From: Muribaculaceae bacterium
GTDB lineage: Bacteria > Bacteroidota > Bacteroidia > Bacteroidales > Muribaculaceae
NCBI GenBank assembly: GCA_016292745.1
Contig: JAEDFO010000001.1
Coordinates: forward strand, 62,001-126,000
Reading direction: 5' to 3'
Length of the DNA stretch: 64,000 bases
Below are positions 9,894 through 19,097 of this stretch, piece after piece. Position 1 is the first letter of the stretch. Each line of letters opens with the position of its first letter. The notes below the pieces were generated by a model. That model saw nothing but the letters and a program-made list of their open reading frames with translations, did not search any database and was not told the origin of the DNA. The translations under genes were made by a program, and so were the position numbers.

Positions 9894-11369
9894 TTACTTA
9901 ACCCAGAAATATTTCGTAAAGATAACTAAAAAAGTAAATAATTCCAATCGGCCGGCAATCATGGCAAAAATAAGGGTAATCTTACCCACATCAGCCACAT
10001 AGAAGAATGAACCGTCGAATCCTGTTATACCAGCTCCATATCCAATATTGCTGAGTGCTGATACTGATGCAAAAACCGAATCGATAAAGCTATACCCACA
10101 CAATGTTAGGATTATGGTACAAATTGCTAATATCATCACGAATATTGCAAGAAATGCAATTATTTTGTTAACAGCCTCATTTGGAACCACTTTATTGTTA
10201 ACTCTTACAGTAGTGATTGAATTAGGATGAATAATGCGATAGAATTCATTTCTTGTGTTTTTAATAAGCACAATAAGCCGGTCGATTTTTGCACCTGAGG
10301 TTGTTGAGCCAGCACATGCACCAAAAAACATAAGTATAATGAACAAAACTATAGTAAATTGCCCCCACTGCTCATAATTCGAAATTGCGAAACCCGTTGA
10401 CGACATTCCGGAAACAACATGGAACAATGGGCAGAGAAATGCTTGATGCAAATCGTCATATTTCCCGGATATAATCAATGAAAAGACAATCAAGGCTGAC
10501 GAGGTAAGAATAACTGCAATATAACATTTGAATATGTCGTTCTTATACAGCGCTTTAAAGTCCCCATGGCCGAAACGATACAGAAGTTGGAAATTAACGC
10601 TTCCAAGAAACATAAACAGTAGCACAACATAACTAATGTACGTTGAATCCCACCAACCTATGCTTGAGTTCTTTGTCGAGAAACCTCCGGTTGATACAGT
10701 TGACAAAGTTTGACATAAGGCATCAAATGTTTCCATCGGGCCTAATAGCAACAGTACGAATTCAGCTATTGAGATAATTATGTATACCAACCACAAGCCT
10801 TTTGCTGTCTGGCTTATGCGTGGACGAAGTTTATCGTGTGTTATGCCTGACACTTCAGCATTAAACAATTGTATGCCGCCTTTGTGATTGAGCATCGGTA
10901 AGACAGCCAACGTGAAAAGTATTATACCCATGCCACCAACCCACTGCATTAGGGAGCGCCATAGCAACAAACCATGTGGTAACGACTCGACATCTGTGAA
11001 AATCGATGCTCCTGTAGTTGTAAATCCTGATACGGCCTCAAAGTATGCATCGATTATTCTAATGTCAGGCAACGAAAACACAAAAGGCAACATCCCAAAC
11101 AAAGAGAAAATCAACCATACAAGTGATGTTAGCAATATCGCTTCACGTGTAGCCAAGTCGCTGTATCGCGGTTTTATGCCGAATGCCATACACATACCCG
11201 CAACCACTGTAATGATTATCGACATGAAGAACCCTTTGAGTGAATCATCGTGGGTTATAATGTCGGTGATAAAAGGAAAGAGCATAAAAGCAGCCTCGAT
11301 TAACAGGAGCCAACCTATCAAACGAAGCACTATGGGCAAATTGATTTTTGCTCTACGCTCTTTTATCAT
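9894..11369 (-). CDS. trkH: TrkH family potassium uptake protein
   Basis: This is the membrane subunit of a Trk/Ktr-type potassium uptake system. The 491 residues form about ten to twelve hydrophobic segments with four pore-loop repeats. The selectivity-filter segments are visible as GFTTTGASI, STVSTGGFS, GMSSTGFAI and SNIGYGAG. The WVGGMGIILF block is typical of TrkH. The gene starts ten bases after trkA ends, so the gating and pore subunits are translated from one message. Identity is secure. Confidence 0.95.
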   Translation of the reverse strand: MIKERRAKINLPIVLRLIGWLLLIEAAFMLFPFITDIITHDDSLKGFFMSIIITVVAGMCMAFGIKPRYSDLATREAILLTSLVWLIFSLFGMLPFVFSLPDIRIIDAYFEAVSGFTTTGASIFTDVESLPHGLLLWRSLMQWVGGMGIILFTLAVLPMLNHKGGIQLFNAEVSGITHDKLRPRISQTAKGLWLVYIIISIAEFVLLLLGPMETFDALCQTLSTVSTGGFSTKNSSIGWWDSTYISYVVLLFMFLGSVNFQLLYRFGHGDFKALYKNDIFKCYIAVILTSSALIVFSLIISGKYDDLHQAFLCPLFHVVSGMSSTGFAISNYEQWGQFTIVLFIILMFFGACAGSTTSGAKIDRLIVLIKNTRNEFYRIIHPNSITTVRVNNKVVPNEAVNKIIAFLAIFVMILAICTIILTLCGYSFIDSVFASVSALSNIGYGAGITGFDGSFFYVADVGKITLIFAMIAGRLELFTFLVIFTKYFWVK

Positions 11370-11379
11370 AATATCAATA

Positions 11380-12711
11380 TCAACTGAATAACTTTTCTAC
11401 TTTGTGTATTGCGCCGTCCAAACAGAAAATCACAACATGGTCGCCAGGGAGAATAGTTGTATTACCATTAACAAGCATACCTTTGCCGTCGCGAATCAAT
11501 CCTGCTATTGTCATGTCGCGCGATAGATTCAGGTCTTTAACCATACCCTTGGTGATTTTCGACTTAGGCTTTACAACAAGTTCAGCAACTTCGGCATCGG
11601 CAAGTGCAAGACATTTGGAGTTTGACGTGTCGCTATCGAGCAATATCTGGAATATCTTGCTTGATGACAGCAACTTTTTATTCACAATTGTCCCGATGTT
11701 TAGATTCTCTGCTTCATTGATAAATTGAATTGTCTCGACTTCAGCGATGGTTTTTGCCACTCCCATTTCCTTTGCAGTAAGGCATCCAAGGATATTGGCC
11801 TCTGAGCTATCAGTAAGAGCAATGAATGCATCATAGTCGTGGATTCCTTCAACATTCAGCAGGTCGATATCTCGACCATCTCCATTAACTATGTTGGCTT
11901 CAGGTAGACGTTCGGCGAGATAAATCGATTTTTCTCTATTACTTTCGATAATCTTGAACTTATACTGCCCTTCTGATATTTTTGCCAACTGGATTGCAAT
12001 GCGACTGCCGCCCATAATAAGTACGCGTTTTACGTCGACCGACTTCTTTCCACATAGTTCTCTAATGTTGTCAACGTAGTTCTTTGTTGTAGCAAAATAT
12101 AGTATGTCGTTGCTCTTTATGTAGTCGTCGCCTCGAGGTATGATGGTCTCCTGATTACGTTTAATGGCAGAAATGTGAAAATACGATGAAAGAGACGCCA
12201 AATCTTTAAGATGCATGCCGGTGAGACGTGCATTGTCTCTAACTTTCACGCCGATAACTATAATCTCGCCGTCGTACATCTCAAACCAGTTTCTTACCCA
12301 GGTCCATTTTAAAGCCGTCTTAATTTCCTCGGCTGCCAGAAGTTCTGGATAAATAAGTTCGTCGACTCCAATCGACTTGAAGAATGCCTTGCCTTGAGGT
12401 TTTAAGTATTCGTAATTGTCAATTCGAGCAACGGTGTATTTGGCTCCCAGCCAGTGAGCCATCGAACAGGCCGATATATTCTGGGTTTCGTAGGGCGTAA
12501 CAGCTATAAACAAATCGGCTTGATCAATGTTGACCGATTTAAGTGTCTTGAACGAAGTTGGACTGCCTACGAAGGTCATCAAATTATATGAGTCAAGATT
12601 CGACAGTTTTGATTCATTGCTGTCGACAAGTATAACATCCTGATTTTCCTTTGACAATAGTTTTGCCAAGTGTGAACCAACTTCGCCTGCTCCTACAATT
12701 ATTATTTTCAT
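11380..12711 (-). CDS. trkA: TrkA, regulatory subunit of Trk potassium transporter
   Basis: TrkA is the cytoplasmic nucleotide-binding regulator of TrkH. The protein has two RCK modules. The first begins MKIIIVGAGEVG, with its Rossmann GxGxxG at residues 7-12. The second begins near residue 225 (VLIMGGSRIAIQLAKI). Each is followed by a TrkA-C domain. The ATG at 12711 is chosen because the Rossmann strand starts there; the open frame extends 18 codons further upstream into dxs without family similarity. ATG and the dxs stop overlap as ATGA, a usual sign of translational coupling. Length is 443 residues. Confidence 0.95.
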   Translation of the reverse strand: MKIIIVGAGEVGSHLAKLLSKENQDVILVDSNESKLSNLDSYNLMTFVGSPTSFKTLKSVNIDQADLFIAVTPYETQNISACSMAHWLGAKYTVARIDNYEYLKPQGKAFFKSIGVDELIYPELLAAEEIKTALKWTWVRNWFEMYDGEIIVIGVKVRDNARLTGMHLKDLASLSSYFHISAIKRNQETIIPRGDDYIKSNDILYFATTKNYVDNIRELCGKKSVDVKRVLIMGGSRIAIQLAKISEGQYKFKIIESNREKSIYLAERLPEANIVNGDGRDIDLLNVEGIHDYDAFIALTDSSEANILGCLTAKEMGVAKTIAEVETIQFINEAENLNIGTIVNKKLLSSSKIFQILLDSDTSNSKCLALADAEVAELVVKPKSKITKGMVKDLNLSRDMTIAGLIRDGKGMLVNGNTTILPGDHVVIFCLDGAIHKVEKLFS

Positions 12712-14615
12712 TTTTCTAATGTAGATTTTACTGTCTTTATGATATTCTCGAGGTCGATTCCGCACATCTCATATTGTTGCTTCACCGTAGCATGAGGAAC
12801 GAATGAATCGGGTAAGCCGAGCCCGATAACTCGACAACTTTTGCCATGGCGATTACACCAATCCATAACCGCATTATACAATCCGCCGTTGAGTGCACCT
12901 TCTTCAGCCGTGATGATTGTATGGAATCTATTACATGCTGTATCAAGTATATCTTCATCGATAGGCTTCAAGAACGTCATATCGTAATGACATACCGTAA
13001 TGCCATCGTTTTTTAATGAGTTTACGGCTTCTATAACGGTGTTGCCAATAGTTCCTATCGACAGTATTACCGAGTCGGAACCTTCGCTTACAAGGTTGCC
13101 CTTGCCGATTGTCACTTTACTCATTTTGTTTCGCCAATCGCCAATCAAACCGTTACCACGTGGATAACGAATGCTCATGGGACGATCGGTTACATATTGC
13201 GAGGTATAAAGAAGATTCCTTAGCATATGCTCGTTGATAGGTGCCGACACAATCATGTTAGGAATAAGACGCATATACGATAAGTCAAATGCCCCTTGAT
13301 GTGTTGCACCATCTTCGCCAACCAGCCCGCCCCGGTCAATGCAGAACACAACAGGAAGTTTCTGCAATGCTACGTCGTGAATAATTTGGTCAAACGCACG
13401 TTGCAAAAATGTGGAATAAATGCAGCAGTATGGACGCAACCCGGCTTTGGCAAGGCCTGCTGAGAATGTTACGGCATGTTCTTCTGATATGCCTACATCG
13501 AAGGTTCGTTCCGGGAAACGGTTAATCATGTAGGTCAAAGATGTGCCAGTTGACATTGCAGCTGTTATGCCTACAACTTTTTCGTTGTTTTCCGCAAGTT
13601 CTACGAGAGTGTGGCCAAACACATCCTGATATTTTATAGGAGAGCCAACTGGCTTGGACGATTCTATAATCTCACCACTTTCCGGGTCGAATCGTCCTGG
13701 AGCATGCCATGTGGTAGGGTCTTTTTCGGCTGGAATATAACCTTTCCCTTTTCGTGTGCGAAGATGCAGAATGCGAGGACCCTCCATGTCCTTGATATCG
13801 TTAAGAACTTTAACCAGTCCCTCAATATCGTGGCCGTCGAATGGTCCGAAGTATCGTATGTTAAGACCCTCGAAAATGTTCTGTTGGTCAGCAAGCAGCG
13901 ATTTCAGGCTATTGTTGAAGCGCATAATACGACTCTTCTTGGTGTCGTCGATGATATTGTGGCGCTTCAGAAGATTATACAATTTGTATCTTATGTCGTT
14001 ATAGCCTTTCGATGTATTGATATGCGTCATGTATTCATTCAGCGCGCCCACGTTATGGTCGATGGCCATATCGTTGTCGTTGAGTACTATAAGCATATTA
14101 TTCTTACATGAAGATGCATTGTTAAGACCTTCAAATGCCAAACCTCCGCTTATGGAGGCATCGCCAATAACTGCAACAATGTTACGTCTGGGCTCTTTCT
14201 TTATAGCTGAAGCCATAGCCATGCCCAAAGCCGCTGATATAGAATTTGACGCATGACCAGCAATGAAAGCATCGTATTCACTCTCGGCCGGATTAGGAAA
14301 TCCACTTATGCCACCAAGTTTTCTATTGGTTGAGAAAGCGTCTCTTCTACCTGTAATAATTTTATGAGCATACGCTTGATGGCCTACATCCCAAAGAATC
14401 TGGTCATACGGGGTATTGAAAACATAATGGAGAGCAACAGCTATCTCCACAGCACCCATACTCGAAGCAAAATGTCCGGGGTTTTGTGATAAGGAATCGA
14501 CAATAAAATGCCTTATTTCCTTGCACACTGCAGGCAGATTGTCGACCGATACTTTACGAAGGTCGGCCGGTGAATCGATATTATTAAGATATTTATAATC
14601 AGTGTTACTGTCCAC
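12708..14615 (-). CDS. dxs: 1-deoxy-D-xylulose-5-phosphate synthase
   Basis: Dxs is the thiamine diphosphate enzyme that condenses pyruvate and glyceraldehyde 3-phosphate in the first step of the MEP isoprenoid pathway. The TPP-binding motif GDASISGGLAFEGLNNA spans residues 151-167, the catalytic EEHAVTFSAGLA block lies near 375, and the transketolase C-terminal domain closes the 635-residue protein. The start is GTG at 14615: an in-frame stop, that of the small upstream gene, lies four codons earlier and there is no ATG nearby. The MDSNTDYKYL start matches the short N-terminus expected for this family. The gene couples to trkA by an ATGA overlap. Confidence 0.96.
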   Translation of the reverse strand: MDSNTDYKYLNNIDSPADLRKVSVDNLPAVCKEIRHFIVDSLSQNPGHFASSMGAVEIAVALHYVFNTPYDQILWDVGHQAYAHKIITGRRDAFSTNRKLGGISGFPNPAESEYDAFIAGHASNSISAALGMAMASAIKKEPRRNIVAVIGDASISGGLAFEGLNNASSCKNNMLIVLNDNDMAIDHNVGALNEYMTHINTSKGYNDIRYKLYNLLKRHNIIDDTKKSRIMRFNNSLKSLLADQQNIFEGLNIRYFGPFDGHDIEGLVKVLNDIKDMEGPRILHLRTRKGKGYIPAEKDPTTWHAPGRFDPESGEIIESSKPVGSPIKYQDVFGHTLVELAENNEKVVGITAAMSTGTSLTYMINRFPERTFDVGISEEHAVTFSAGLAKAGLRPYCCIYSTFLQRAFDQIIHDVALQKLPVVFCIDRGGLVGEDGATHQGAFDLSYMRLIPNMIVSAPINEHMLRNLLYTSQYVTDRPMSIRYPRGNGLIGDWRNKMSKVTIGKGNLVSEGSDSVILSIGTIGNTVIEAVNSLKNDGITVCHYDMTFLKPIDEDILDTACNRFHTIITAEEGALNGGLYNAVMDWCNRHGKSCRVIGLGLPDSFVPHATVKQQYEMCGIDLENIIKTVKSTLEK

Positions 14616-14627
14616 TATGCGATATAA

Positions 14628-14798
14628 TTAGTCTTTACGAATATATTTCTTATACAATGGGATAAACACAATGCCAGCCGAAATCAAGAGCGTAATTACT
14701 GTAAATGCATTAAGTCCACGGCCCTTAATCATCAGATAGCATAACAGCACCCAAAGCAATGCTATGCATGAAAAGCGTATTATATTCGATACATTCAT
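14628..14798 (-). CDS. Small hypothetical membrane protein (56 aa)
   Basis: A 56-codon frame runs from ATG 14798 to TAA 14628, directly ahead of dxs with 12 bases between. The product starts MNVSNIIRFS and has two hydrophobic segments (CIALLWVLLCYLMI near 11-24 and FTVITLLISAGIVFIPL near 32-48) separated by KGRGLN. It ends in a basic tail (YKKYIRKD). This would place both ends on the cytoplasmic side. I do not recognise the family. Its position at the head of the dxs-trkA-trkH-ftsK run, close behind a promoter-like box, and its clean two-helix pattern make it a likely real gene. Confidence 0.65.
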   Translation of the reverse strand: MNVSNIIRFSCIALLWVLLCYLMIKGRGLNAFTVITLLISAGIVFIPLYKKYIRKD

Positions 14799-14819
14799 TT
14801 CAAATTACCGTTTAATATA

Positions 14820-14827
14820 CAAAAGTA
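14820..14827 (-). promoter_or_regulatory. Possible -7 box for the small ORF-dxs-trk-ftsK run
   Basis: On the minus strand this reads TACTTTTG, matching the Bacteroidetes -7 consensus TAnnTTTG. It lies 22 bases upstream of the small membrane-protein ATG. No exact TTTG sits 19-21 bases further upstream (only T-rich sequence), so the call is moderate. No terminator is visible between fmt and this point, so read-through from the tsaC-fmt unit is also possible. Confidence 0.45.
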
Positions 14828-14876
14828 ATTCAAAACGATTAGATAAAAAACACAAAAATGAATTTATCTTTAAAAA

Positions 14877-15854
14877 TCACAGGCAATGCTTGTCACTCAC
14901 ATCAAATCCGCGAAGAAATTCGTCGGCTGACAGACGTTTCTTTCCAGGCATCTGTAAGTTTTTAATCTCGAGGAAGCCATCAGCTGCAGCAATCATGAAT
15001 GAATGTTTTGTCGCCGTAATATATCCTGGGTCTATGCGCTCGTTTTCCTTAAATGGTATTGGCTGTGATGTAGAGTATATTTTCATTTGCAACGGTTCAG
15101 CGGAATCGCCCATCGATAAGTCGGTCCATGCGCCTGGATATGGCGACAGGCCTCGAATGTGGTTATATACTTCGATGGCGCTCTTAGTCCAGTCTATTTT
15201 GCAATCTTCCTTGAAGATTTTCGGTGCAGGAGTCGGTTCGCAACCATTTGTTAGCATTTGGTCCTGAGGAATGAATTTTACTGTTCCGTTAATGAAAGAG
15301 TCAACAGTTTCAATTACGAGTTTCGAACCAAGATGCATAAGTTTGTCGTGTACATCACCAACATTATCAGTAATTTCTATTGGGATAGCAACTTGTTGTA
15401 TAACGTCGCCGGTATCGATTTCATGCTTAAGCAAAAATGTTGTTACACCAGTCTGCAACTCACCATTCATTACAGCACGGTTAATAGGTGCTGCACCGCG
15501 ATATTTCGGCAAGAGCGATGCATGCAGATTGAATGTGCCCAGACGTGGCATGCTCCACACCACTTCTGGCAGCATCCTGAATGCTATAACAATTTGCAAA
15601 TCAGCTTTCCACTGGCGCAGAGCCTCAAGAAACGATTCATCTTTCAGTTTATCGGGTTGCAGTAGTGGCAGATTATGCTCAATGGCATAGCTTTTCACGG
15701 GTGATTCAATTGTTTTGTTGCCTCGTCCACCTTTCTTATCAGCCATGGTTACGACACCAACTACATTGTATCCACCCGAAACAAGTCGGTCGAGACTTTC
15801 CACGGCAAATTCAGGAGTGCCAAGGAACACTATCCTAAGGTCTTTTTTATCCAT
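14877..15854 (-). CDS. fmt: Methionyl-tRNA formyltransferase
   Basis: Fmt formylates the methionine on initiator tRNA, using 10-formyltetrahydrofolate. The N-terminal formyltransferase domain starts DLRIVFLGTPEFAV. The catalytic region has FNLHASLLPKYRGAAPINRA, with the conserved HxSLLP motif and Arg-Gly-Ala-Ala-Pro. A DTGDV segment follows, then the C-terminal tRNA-binding domain from about residue 205. Length is 325 residues, as usual. It lies four bases after the ClC gene and is probably the last gene of the tsaC-led unit. Confidence 0.96.
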   Translation of the reverse strand: MDKKDLRIVFLGTPEFAVESLDRLVSGGYNVVGVVTMADKKGGRGNKTIESPVKSYAIEHNLPLLQPDKLKDESFLEALRQWKADLQIVIAFRMLPEVVWSMPRLGTFNLHASLLPKYRGAAPINRAVMNGELQTGVTTFLLKHEIDTGDVIQQVAIPIEITDNVGDVHDKLMHLGSKLVIETVDSFINGTVKFIPQDQMLTNGCEPTPAPKIFKEDCKIDWTKSAIEVYNHIRGLSPYPGAWTDLSMGDSAEPLQMKIYSTSQPIPFKENERIDPGYITATKHSFMIAAADGFLEIKNLQMPGKKRLSADEFLRGFDVSDKHCL

Positions 15855-15858
15855 TATT

Positions 15859-17667
15859 TTAATCGTCGGTATAATGTTTCAAAACTCTTCTATACGAATT
15901 AAATATCTTTGATTTCGACACAAAGCCAATGTATATTCCATTTTCAACGACAGGGAGGTTCCAGGCTCCGGTGTCGTCGAAGATTTTCATAACTTTTTCC
16001 ATGCTCTCCCCTACTTCAATCTTTGCAGGCGGCATGCTCATGAATTTACGCACATACATTTTACGGTATAAATCAGGTCGGAACATGATGTTGCGAATGT
16101 CGTCGAGCAAAACAATCCCAATCAGTTTGTTGTTGTCATCGACTACTGGGAATAGATTACGATTCGACTGCGAAATCACATTCACCATTTCCTTCAGCGA
16201 CATTTCAGGCTTTACCGGCATGAAATCCTTTTCAATTACGCTGTCCATTTTAAGCAATGTAAGAACAGCTTGATCCTTATGGTGAGTAAGCAATTCACCA
16301 CGTTTTGCCAATCGCATTGTGTAGATACTCCATGGGAGGAATATCTTGATGGTTCCAAACGACAAAGCCGACACAATAAGCAGCGGAAGGAATAACTGAT
16401 AGCCACCAGTCATCTCGGCGGTAAGGAAGATTGCCATAAGGGGAGCATGCATTACCCCTGACATCACACCTGCCATACCCATCAATGCGAAGTTTTTGGT
16501 TGACAGCGGCGTATCAACTAGTCCTATATGATTAATCAGATATGCAAAGAAAAATCCCGCGATACACCCCACATAGAGCGACGGGGCAAATGTACCTCCC
16601 ACACCACCAGCTCCATTGGTGGCACTCGTGGCAAACACCTTTGTGAGTATAATAAGACCAAGCACAAGGCAAATCATCCATACATTATCACGGAAATTGT
16701 AGAATACACTACCGTCAAGCAGTGAATTGGCATCGCCATAAAGAAGCGAGTTTATCGAACTATATCCTTCGCCATATAGTGGTGGAAAGATGAATATCAG
16801 TGAACTTAGGATTATAGAACCGACAATAAACTTATATTTCCGTTTTTTCAATTTTCCGAAAATGTTTTCCATGAAATTCATGGCTTTAGTAAAGTAAAGC
16901 GAGACGAATCCACAGAAAATGCCAAGACATATAGCAAAAGGAATACGGTGCATCTCGAACGGTTCACTTTGTGTGAAGAAAAACTCCAAATCGTAACCGG
17001 TATAAACGTATGCAACCGTTGCGGCTGATATCGATGCAATGAGTAACGGCATCACTGATGCAGCCGTGAGATCGAGCATCAGCACCTCAATAGTAAACAG
17101 CATACCAGCAATAGGTGCCTTGAATATTCCCGCAATACCAGCTGCAGCACCACACCCTACAAGTATCATCAGCAATCGTGGCGATAACCGGAATGCGCTC
17201 CCAAGATTCGAACCGATTGCAGCACCAGTAAACACTATTGGACCTTCAGCTCCTACTGATCCGCCAAACCCGATGGTTATAGAACTGGCTACTACCGATG
17301 TGAATGTGTTATGCTGTTTTAATCGACTCTTTTTTTGTGATATGGCATACAATACTCGAGTGACACCATGAGATATATTGTCCTTAACTACATATGTAAC
17401 ATAGAGCATTGATATAAGAACTCCAATTACCGGGCATATCAAATATAGAAAGTTACTTTGGCTTATCATAATATGTGAGCCGATGGTCCCAGACATTTTC
17501 TCAATCAGAAGTTTCAATATAATGGCGGCAAAACCCGATAAGACACCTGTGACTAACGCGAGCAGTAATAGCAGCGAACGCTCGTTGAGATACTTTTCGC
17601 GATATGTTGCCAACTTCAGCACAAAATCATGGCAACCGACCTCAAATTTATTCAATACATTAATCAT
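15859..17667 (-). CDS. ClC-family chloride channel/antiporter with CBS domains
   Basis: This is a membrane protein of the ClC family, which moves chloride or a similar anion through the inner membrane. The core shows the anion-binding and gating motifs GGSVGAEGP (gating Glu141) and GGTFAPSLYVG. The presence of the gating glutamate is compatible with a proton-coupled exchanger. Two C-terminal CBS domains (about residues 460-515 and 530-590) probably bind an adenine nucleotide and regulate transport. Length is 602 residues. The ATG shares one base with the stop of the preceding sugar transferase gene, so the two are translationally coupled. Confidence 0.94.
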   Translation of the reverse strand: MINVLNKFEVGCHDFVLKLATYREKYLNERSLLLLLALVTGVLSGFAAIILKLLIEKMSGTIGSHIMISQSNFLYLICPVIGVLISMLYVTYVVKDNISHGVTRVLYAISQKKSRLKQHNTFTSVVASSITIGFGGSVGAEGPIVFTGAAIGSNLGSAFRLSPRLLMILVGCGAAAGIAGIFKAPIAGMLFTIEVLMLDLTAASVMPLLIASISAATVAYVYTGYDLEFFFTQSEPFEMHRIPFAICLGIFCGFVSLYFTKAMNFMENIFGKLKKRKYKFIVGSIILSSLIFIFPPLYGEGYSSINSLLYGDANSLLDGSVFYNFRDNVWMICLVLGLIILTKVFATSATNGAGGVGGTFAPSLYVGCIAGFFFAYLINHIGLVDTPLSTKNFALMGMAGVMSGVMHAPLMAIFLTAEMTGGYQLFLPLLIVSALSFGTIKIFLPWSIYTMRLAKRGELLTHHKDQAVLTLLKMDSVIEKDFMPVKPEMSLKEMVNVISQSNRNLFPVVDDNNKLIGIVLLDDIRNIMFRPDLYRKMYVRKFMSMPPAKIEVGESMEKVMKIFDDTGAWNLPVVENGIYIGFVSKSKIFNSYRRVLKHYTDD

Positions 17668-19097
17668 TATAGTCCTTTACCCGTTATTACTGTTTTTATA
17701 GTATAAATAATTATCTTCATGTCGGTTACCAACGACATGTTCTCAATATATATAATGTCGAATTTCAGACGTTCGAGCATTTCATCAATAGTAGATGCAT
17801 AACCGTATTTAACCATTCCCATCGAAGTGATTCCGGGACGTATCTGATGCAACAGAGCGTAGTATGGTGCTTTTTGCATTATCTGGTTGATGAAATATTC
17901 ACGTTCCGGACGCGGACCTACTATCGACATCTCGCCTTTTATGACATTCCAGAACTGTGGGATTTCATCAATTCGGTATTTCCTAAGGAATTTACCGATT
18001 TTTGTTATCCTTAAGTCGTTGTCTTTTGTAAGTTGTGGAATACCGTCGGGTTCTGAATCAACTATCATTGTCCGAAACTTTATGATATTGAACGGTATGT
18101 TGCGGTAGCCTATTCGTTGTTGCTTGTAGAATATCGGCCCATTTGAACTAAGCCTGATTGCCAATGCTGCGGATAGGAAAAGAGGAGACAAAAATATTAG
18201 GACAAATAATGAAAAACACACATCGAATGTACGCTTGAGTATTAACTCGCAGTCGCTTAGTCCACATCCAGCCACATCGATAAGTATCTCGTTCTCGATA
18301 TCCGATATTCTAACTCTGCTAATAAGTATGTGTGCCACATTTGGTATTATCTTTATTGGCAGTGATAGCGGGAACAGTTTGTTTACGATGTTGAATATAT
18401 TTCTGAAATCATGGTTTGCTGGCGCAATGATGAATTCCTCAACGCCATACTGTTTGCATATATCTTTAATCGTTTCAAACGCAAAACACTCTATATCAGA
18501 AATATGGATGCTTCTTGATTCTCCAGGGATATTTACAAAACCGATAATTTTGTATCCCGATTTCGTTTTCATCGACTCTAATCTGGAATAAAGTTTATAT
18601 GCAACATCCGAACTGCCGATTATCAAGGCTTTTATATACAAATCGCCTTTTCTTATTAAATGAATGGTGTAAGAAGTATATATAACACGGGCACCATATA
18701 CAAACACAAACAACGAAAGCCATAGCATGCATACCAGTTCATAATTTGCTATGCGGTCGTCGATTACATCATTAATAAGTACTATAAAAAATATTCCCAA
18801 TGTGGCAAAGGAAATAGATACAGCAGTATTGAGCAGTTCGTTAAGCCTTGACTTGCGTATTACTTCAACATAATAGCCGGAGAACACAAAAATCAAAATT
18901 GTGCATATAGGCAAAAGACATTGACCTAATGCAACATATAGCGATGAAAGGTAGGCATACAATGAGCCGAAGCCCTGCGTATGCATAAGCTCAATCGACC
19001 TGAAATATCTTAGGCAATTGAAAACCAGAATGCCAAGATTCGCAGAAATCAAATCGAGTGCAATATACCTAATTCGCTGTGTCCTCTTCGAAATCAA
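17667..19097 (-). CDS. Polyprenyl-phosphate sugar transferase (WcaJ/WbaP-like)
   Basis: Members of this family transfer a sugar 1-phosphate onto undecaprenyl phosphate to start synthesis of a surface polysaccharide. The N-terminus has about four membrane segments and a Rossmann-like domain (LIIGSSDVAYKLYSRLES). The catalytic domain begins near residue 285 with KRTFDV, and carries FRTM, RIDEIPQFWNVIKGEMS, VGPRPE and RPGIT. The start is TTG at 19097: an in-frame TAG lies two codons upstream and the next Met is residue 38. It overlaps the tsaC stop by four bases. Standing between tsaC and a ClC gene rather than among glycosyltransferases is odd. The donor sugar is unknown. Confidence 0.9.
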   Translation of the reverse strand: MISKRTQRIRYIALDLISANLGILVFNCLRYFRSIELMHTQGFGSLYAYLSSLYVALGQCLLPICTILIFVFSGYYVEVIRKSRLNELLNTAVSISFATLGIFFIVLINDVIDDRIANYELVCMLWLSLFVFVYGARVIYTSYTIHLIRKGDLYIKALIIGSSDVAYKLYSRLESMKTKSGYKIIGFVNIPGESRSIHISDIECFAFETIKDICKQYGVEEFIIAPANHDFRNIFNIVNKLFPLSLPIKIIPNVAHILISRVRISDIENEILIDVAGCGLSDCELILKRTFDVCFSLFVLIFLSPLFLSAALAIRLSSNGPIFYKQQRIGYRNIPFNIIKFRTMIVDSEPDGIPQLTKDNDLRITKIGKFLRKYRIDEIPQFWNVIKGEMSIVGPRPEREYFINQIMQKAPYYALLHQIRPGITSMGMVKYGYASTIDEMLERLKFDIIYIENMSLVTDMKIIIYTIKTVITGKGL

